Below, in pieces: positions 5,826-6,405 of a stretch of DNA of 6,405 bases (position 1 is the first letter of the stretch; the number at the start of each line of letters is the position of its first letter). A program made the position numbers and the translations under genes. This stretch comes from an uncultured Clostridia bacterium (GTDB lineage: Bacteria; Bacillota; Clostridia; TANB77; CAG-508): the NCBI GenBank assembly GCA_948919095.1, contig CAQYCU010000076.1:1-6405 (forward strand). The letters run 5' to 3'. The notes beneath the pieces are model-generated. The model saw nothing but the letters and a program-made list of their open reading frames with translations, was not told the origin of the DNA and did no database searches.

Positions 5826-6405
5826 CTAGATTAATCCTAGTATAATAAGTTTTAATTGAGCTATATCGTTTACTTCAACTTCTCCACTTTTATCTAGGTC
5901 TGCTCTTTCTAATTGCTCTCCTGTTAAATGTGCTATGTCCAAGAAGTGTAATTTCGCCATTGCTAAGTCATTAATTGTTACTTCTCTATCTCCATCAATA
6001 TCTCCTACAATGTCTTTTAACCAATTAACTGTTGCTGTTGCTGTTCCTTGGTTTCCTGCTTTGTCTTGGAATTGGAATGTGAATTCTCCATTTTCTGTAA
6101 AAGTATATTCTCTTTTGCCTCCATTGTTGATGATTGTGATTGCTTCACTTTCATTTGTTAGTGTAACTGTTATATCTTTTGCATTTTCTTTTGTACTAAA
6201 CTCAATTTCAGCAGTTGGTGCTACTTTATCAATCCAGTCTACAGATGCTGTATGTGAACCTACTTCTCTTGCTGGGTTATTTTCTTTTGCACTTTCTACA
6301 TATTCAAATGTAAATTCTCCATTTTTTGTAAATGTATATGTGTCGTTTGTTTGTGTGCTAGTACTTCCTGATTTATTGTTGATTACTTTTACGTCGCTTC
6401 CTTTT
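5826..6405 (-). CDS. Secreted Ig-like repeat protein with C-terminal type I dockerin (partial, start outside window)
   Basis: Only the last 192 residues are visible; the frame is open to the window edge, and I read it directly from the minus strand. It contains about two bacterial Ig-like modules. One ends at SVDWIDKVAPT, and the other runs from there through YTFTENGEFTFQF and DKAGNQGTATATVNW. A dockerin follows, with two calcium-binding loops: DIDGDREVTIND, then DLDKSGEVEVND. The protein ends in IAQLKLIILGLI. Dockerins bind cohesin modules on scaffoldins or the cell surface, so this is probably an exported enzyme or surface protein whose catalytic part lies upstream. The loop residues at positions 10-11 are Ile-Asn and Val-Asn rather than the Ser-Thr of classical cellulosomal dockerins, which suggests a different cohesin partner. 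The stop TAG (5828-5826) is followed by a strong hairpin. The identity of the N-terminal domain cannot be told from here. Confidence 0.88.
   Translation of the reverse strand, partial: KGSDVKVINNKSGSTSTQTNDTYTFTKNGEFTFEYVESAKENNPAREVGSHTASVDWIDKVAPTAEIEFSTKENAKDITVTLTNESEAITIINNGGKREYTFTENGEFTFQFQDKAGNQGTATATVNWLKDIVGDIDGDREVTINDLAMAKLHFLDIAHLTGEQLERADLDKSGEVEVNDIAQLKLIILGLI
6021..6405 (-). repeat. Tandem Ig-like modules in the dockerin protein
   Basis: Two copies of an Ig-like module are seen, the first cut by the window edge. Matching segments are VKVINNKSG and ITIINNGG, YTFTKNGEFTFEY (from 6338) and YTFTENGEFTFQF (from 6107), and SVDW and TVNW. The YTFT copies are 231 bases (77 codons) apart, and the DNA is also similar there, so duplication is likely. 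The first copy has a longer, diverged end (VESAKENNPAREVGS) where the second has the usual DKAGNQG. Confidence 0.7.

Overview
The window looks like chromosomal DNA from an AT-rich, endospore-forming member of the Clostridia (Bacillota). The pointers are strong A+T bias, purine-rich Shine-Dalgarno (SD) sequences, AGA-dominated arginine codons, the sporulation pair yqfC-yqfD, a PdaA-type spore-cortex deacetylase, and a surface protein with clostridial Ig-like repeats and a dockerin. Every gene I can support lies on the minus strand, so transcription runs from high to low coordinates.

Layout in transcription order. (1) 6405-5826: the last 192 residues of a large secreted protein, with Ig-like repeats followed by a type I dockerin; the start lies outside the window. 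(2) 5814-5775: a long hairpin with a U-run, probably its terminator. (3) 5637-4614: a pdaA-like membrane-anchored polysaccharide deacetylase split by a +1 frameshift near 5208, giving a 159-residue N-terminal frame and a 194-residue catalytic frame. (4) 4538-4275 yqfC and 4156-2981 yqfD, two sporulation proteins. (5) A 240-base spacer with an 11-bp RNA hairpin and a good vegetative promoter. (6) 2740-1793 prs (PRPP synthetase). (7) 1729-74 a VanW/G5-domain cell-wall protein, 63 bases behind prs and probably co-transcribed with it. (8) The last 73 bases hold a strong SD inside an inverted repeat, apparently the leader of the next gene.

Functionally, pdaA, yqfC and yqfD form a spore block. PdaA enzymes work in muramic-delta-lactam formation in the cortex, and YqfC/YqfD are mother-cell sporulation proteins. 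prs is a housekeeping nucleotide gene with its own promoter, and the VanW protein is a predicted envelope protein.

I see no CRISPR array, transposase, tRNA or rRNA, and no clear new multi-gene system. The best second-look items are the split pdaA, whose junction carries the only in-frame CGG codon I find in the window, and two leaders in which an inverted repeat overlaps the SD.
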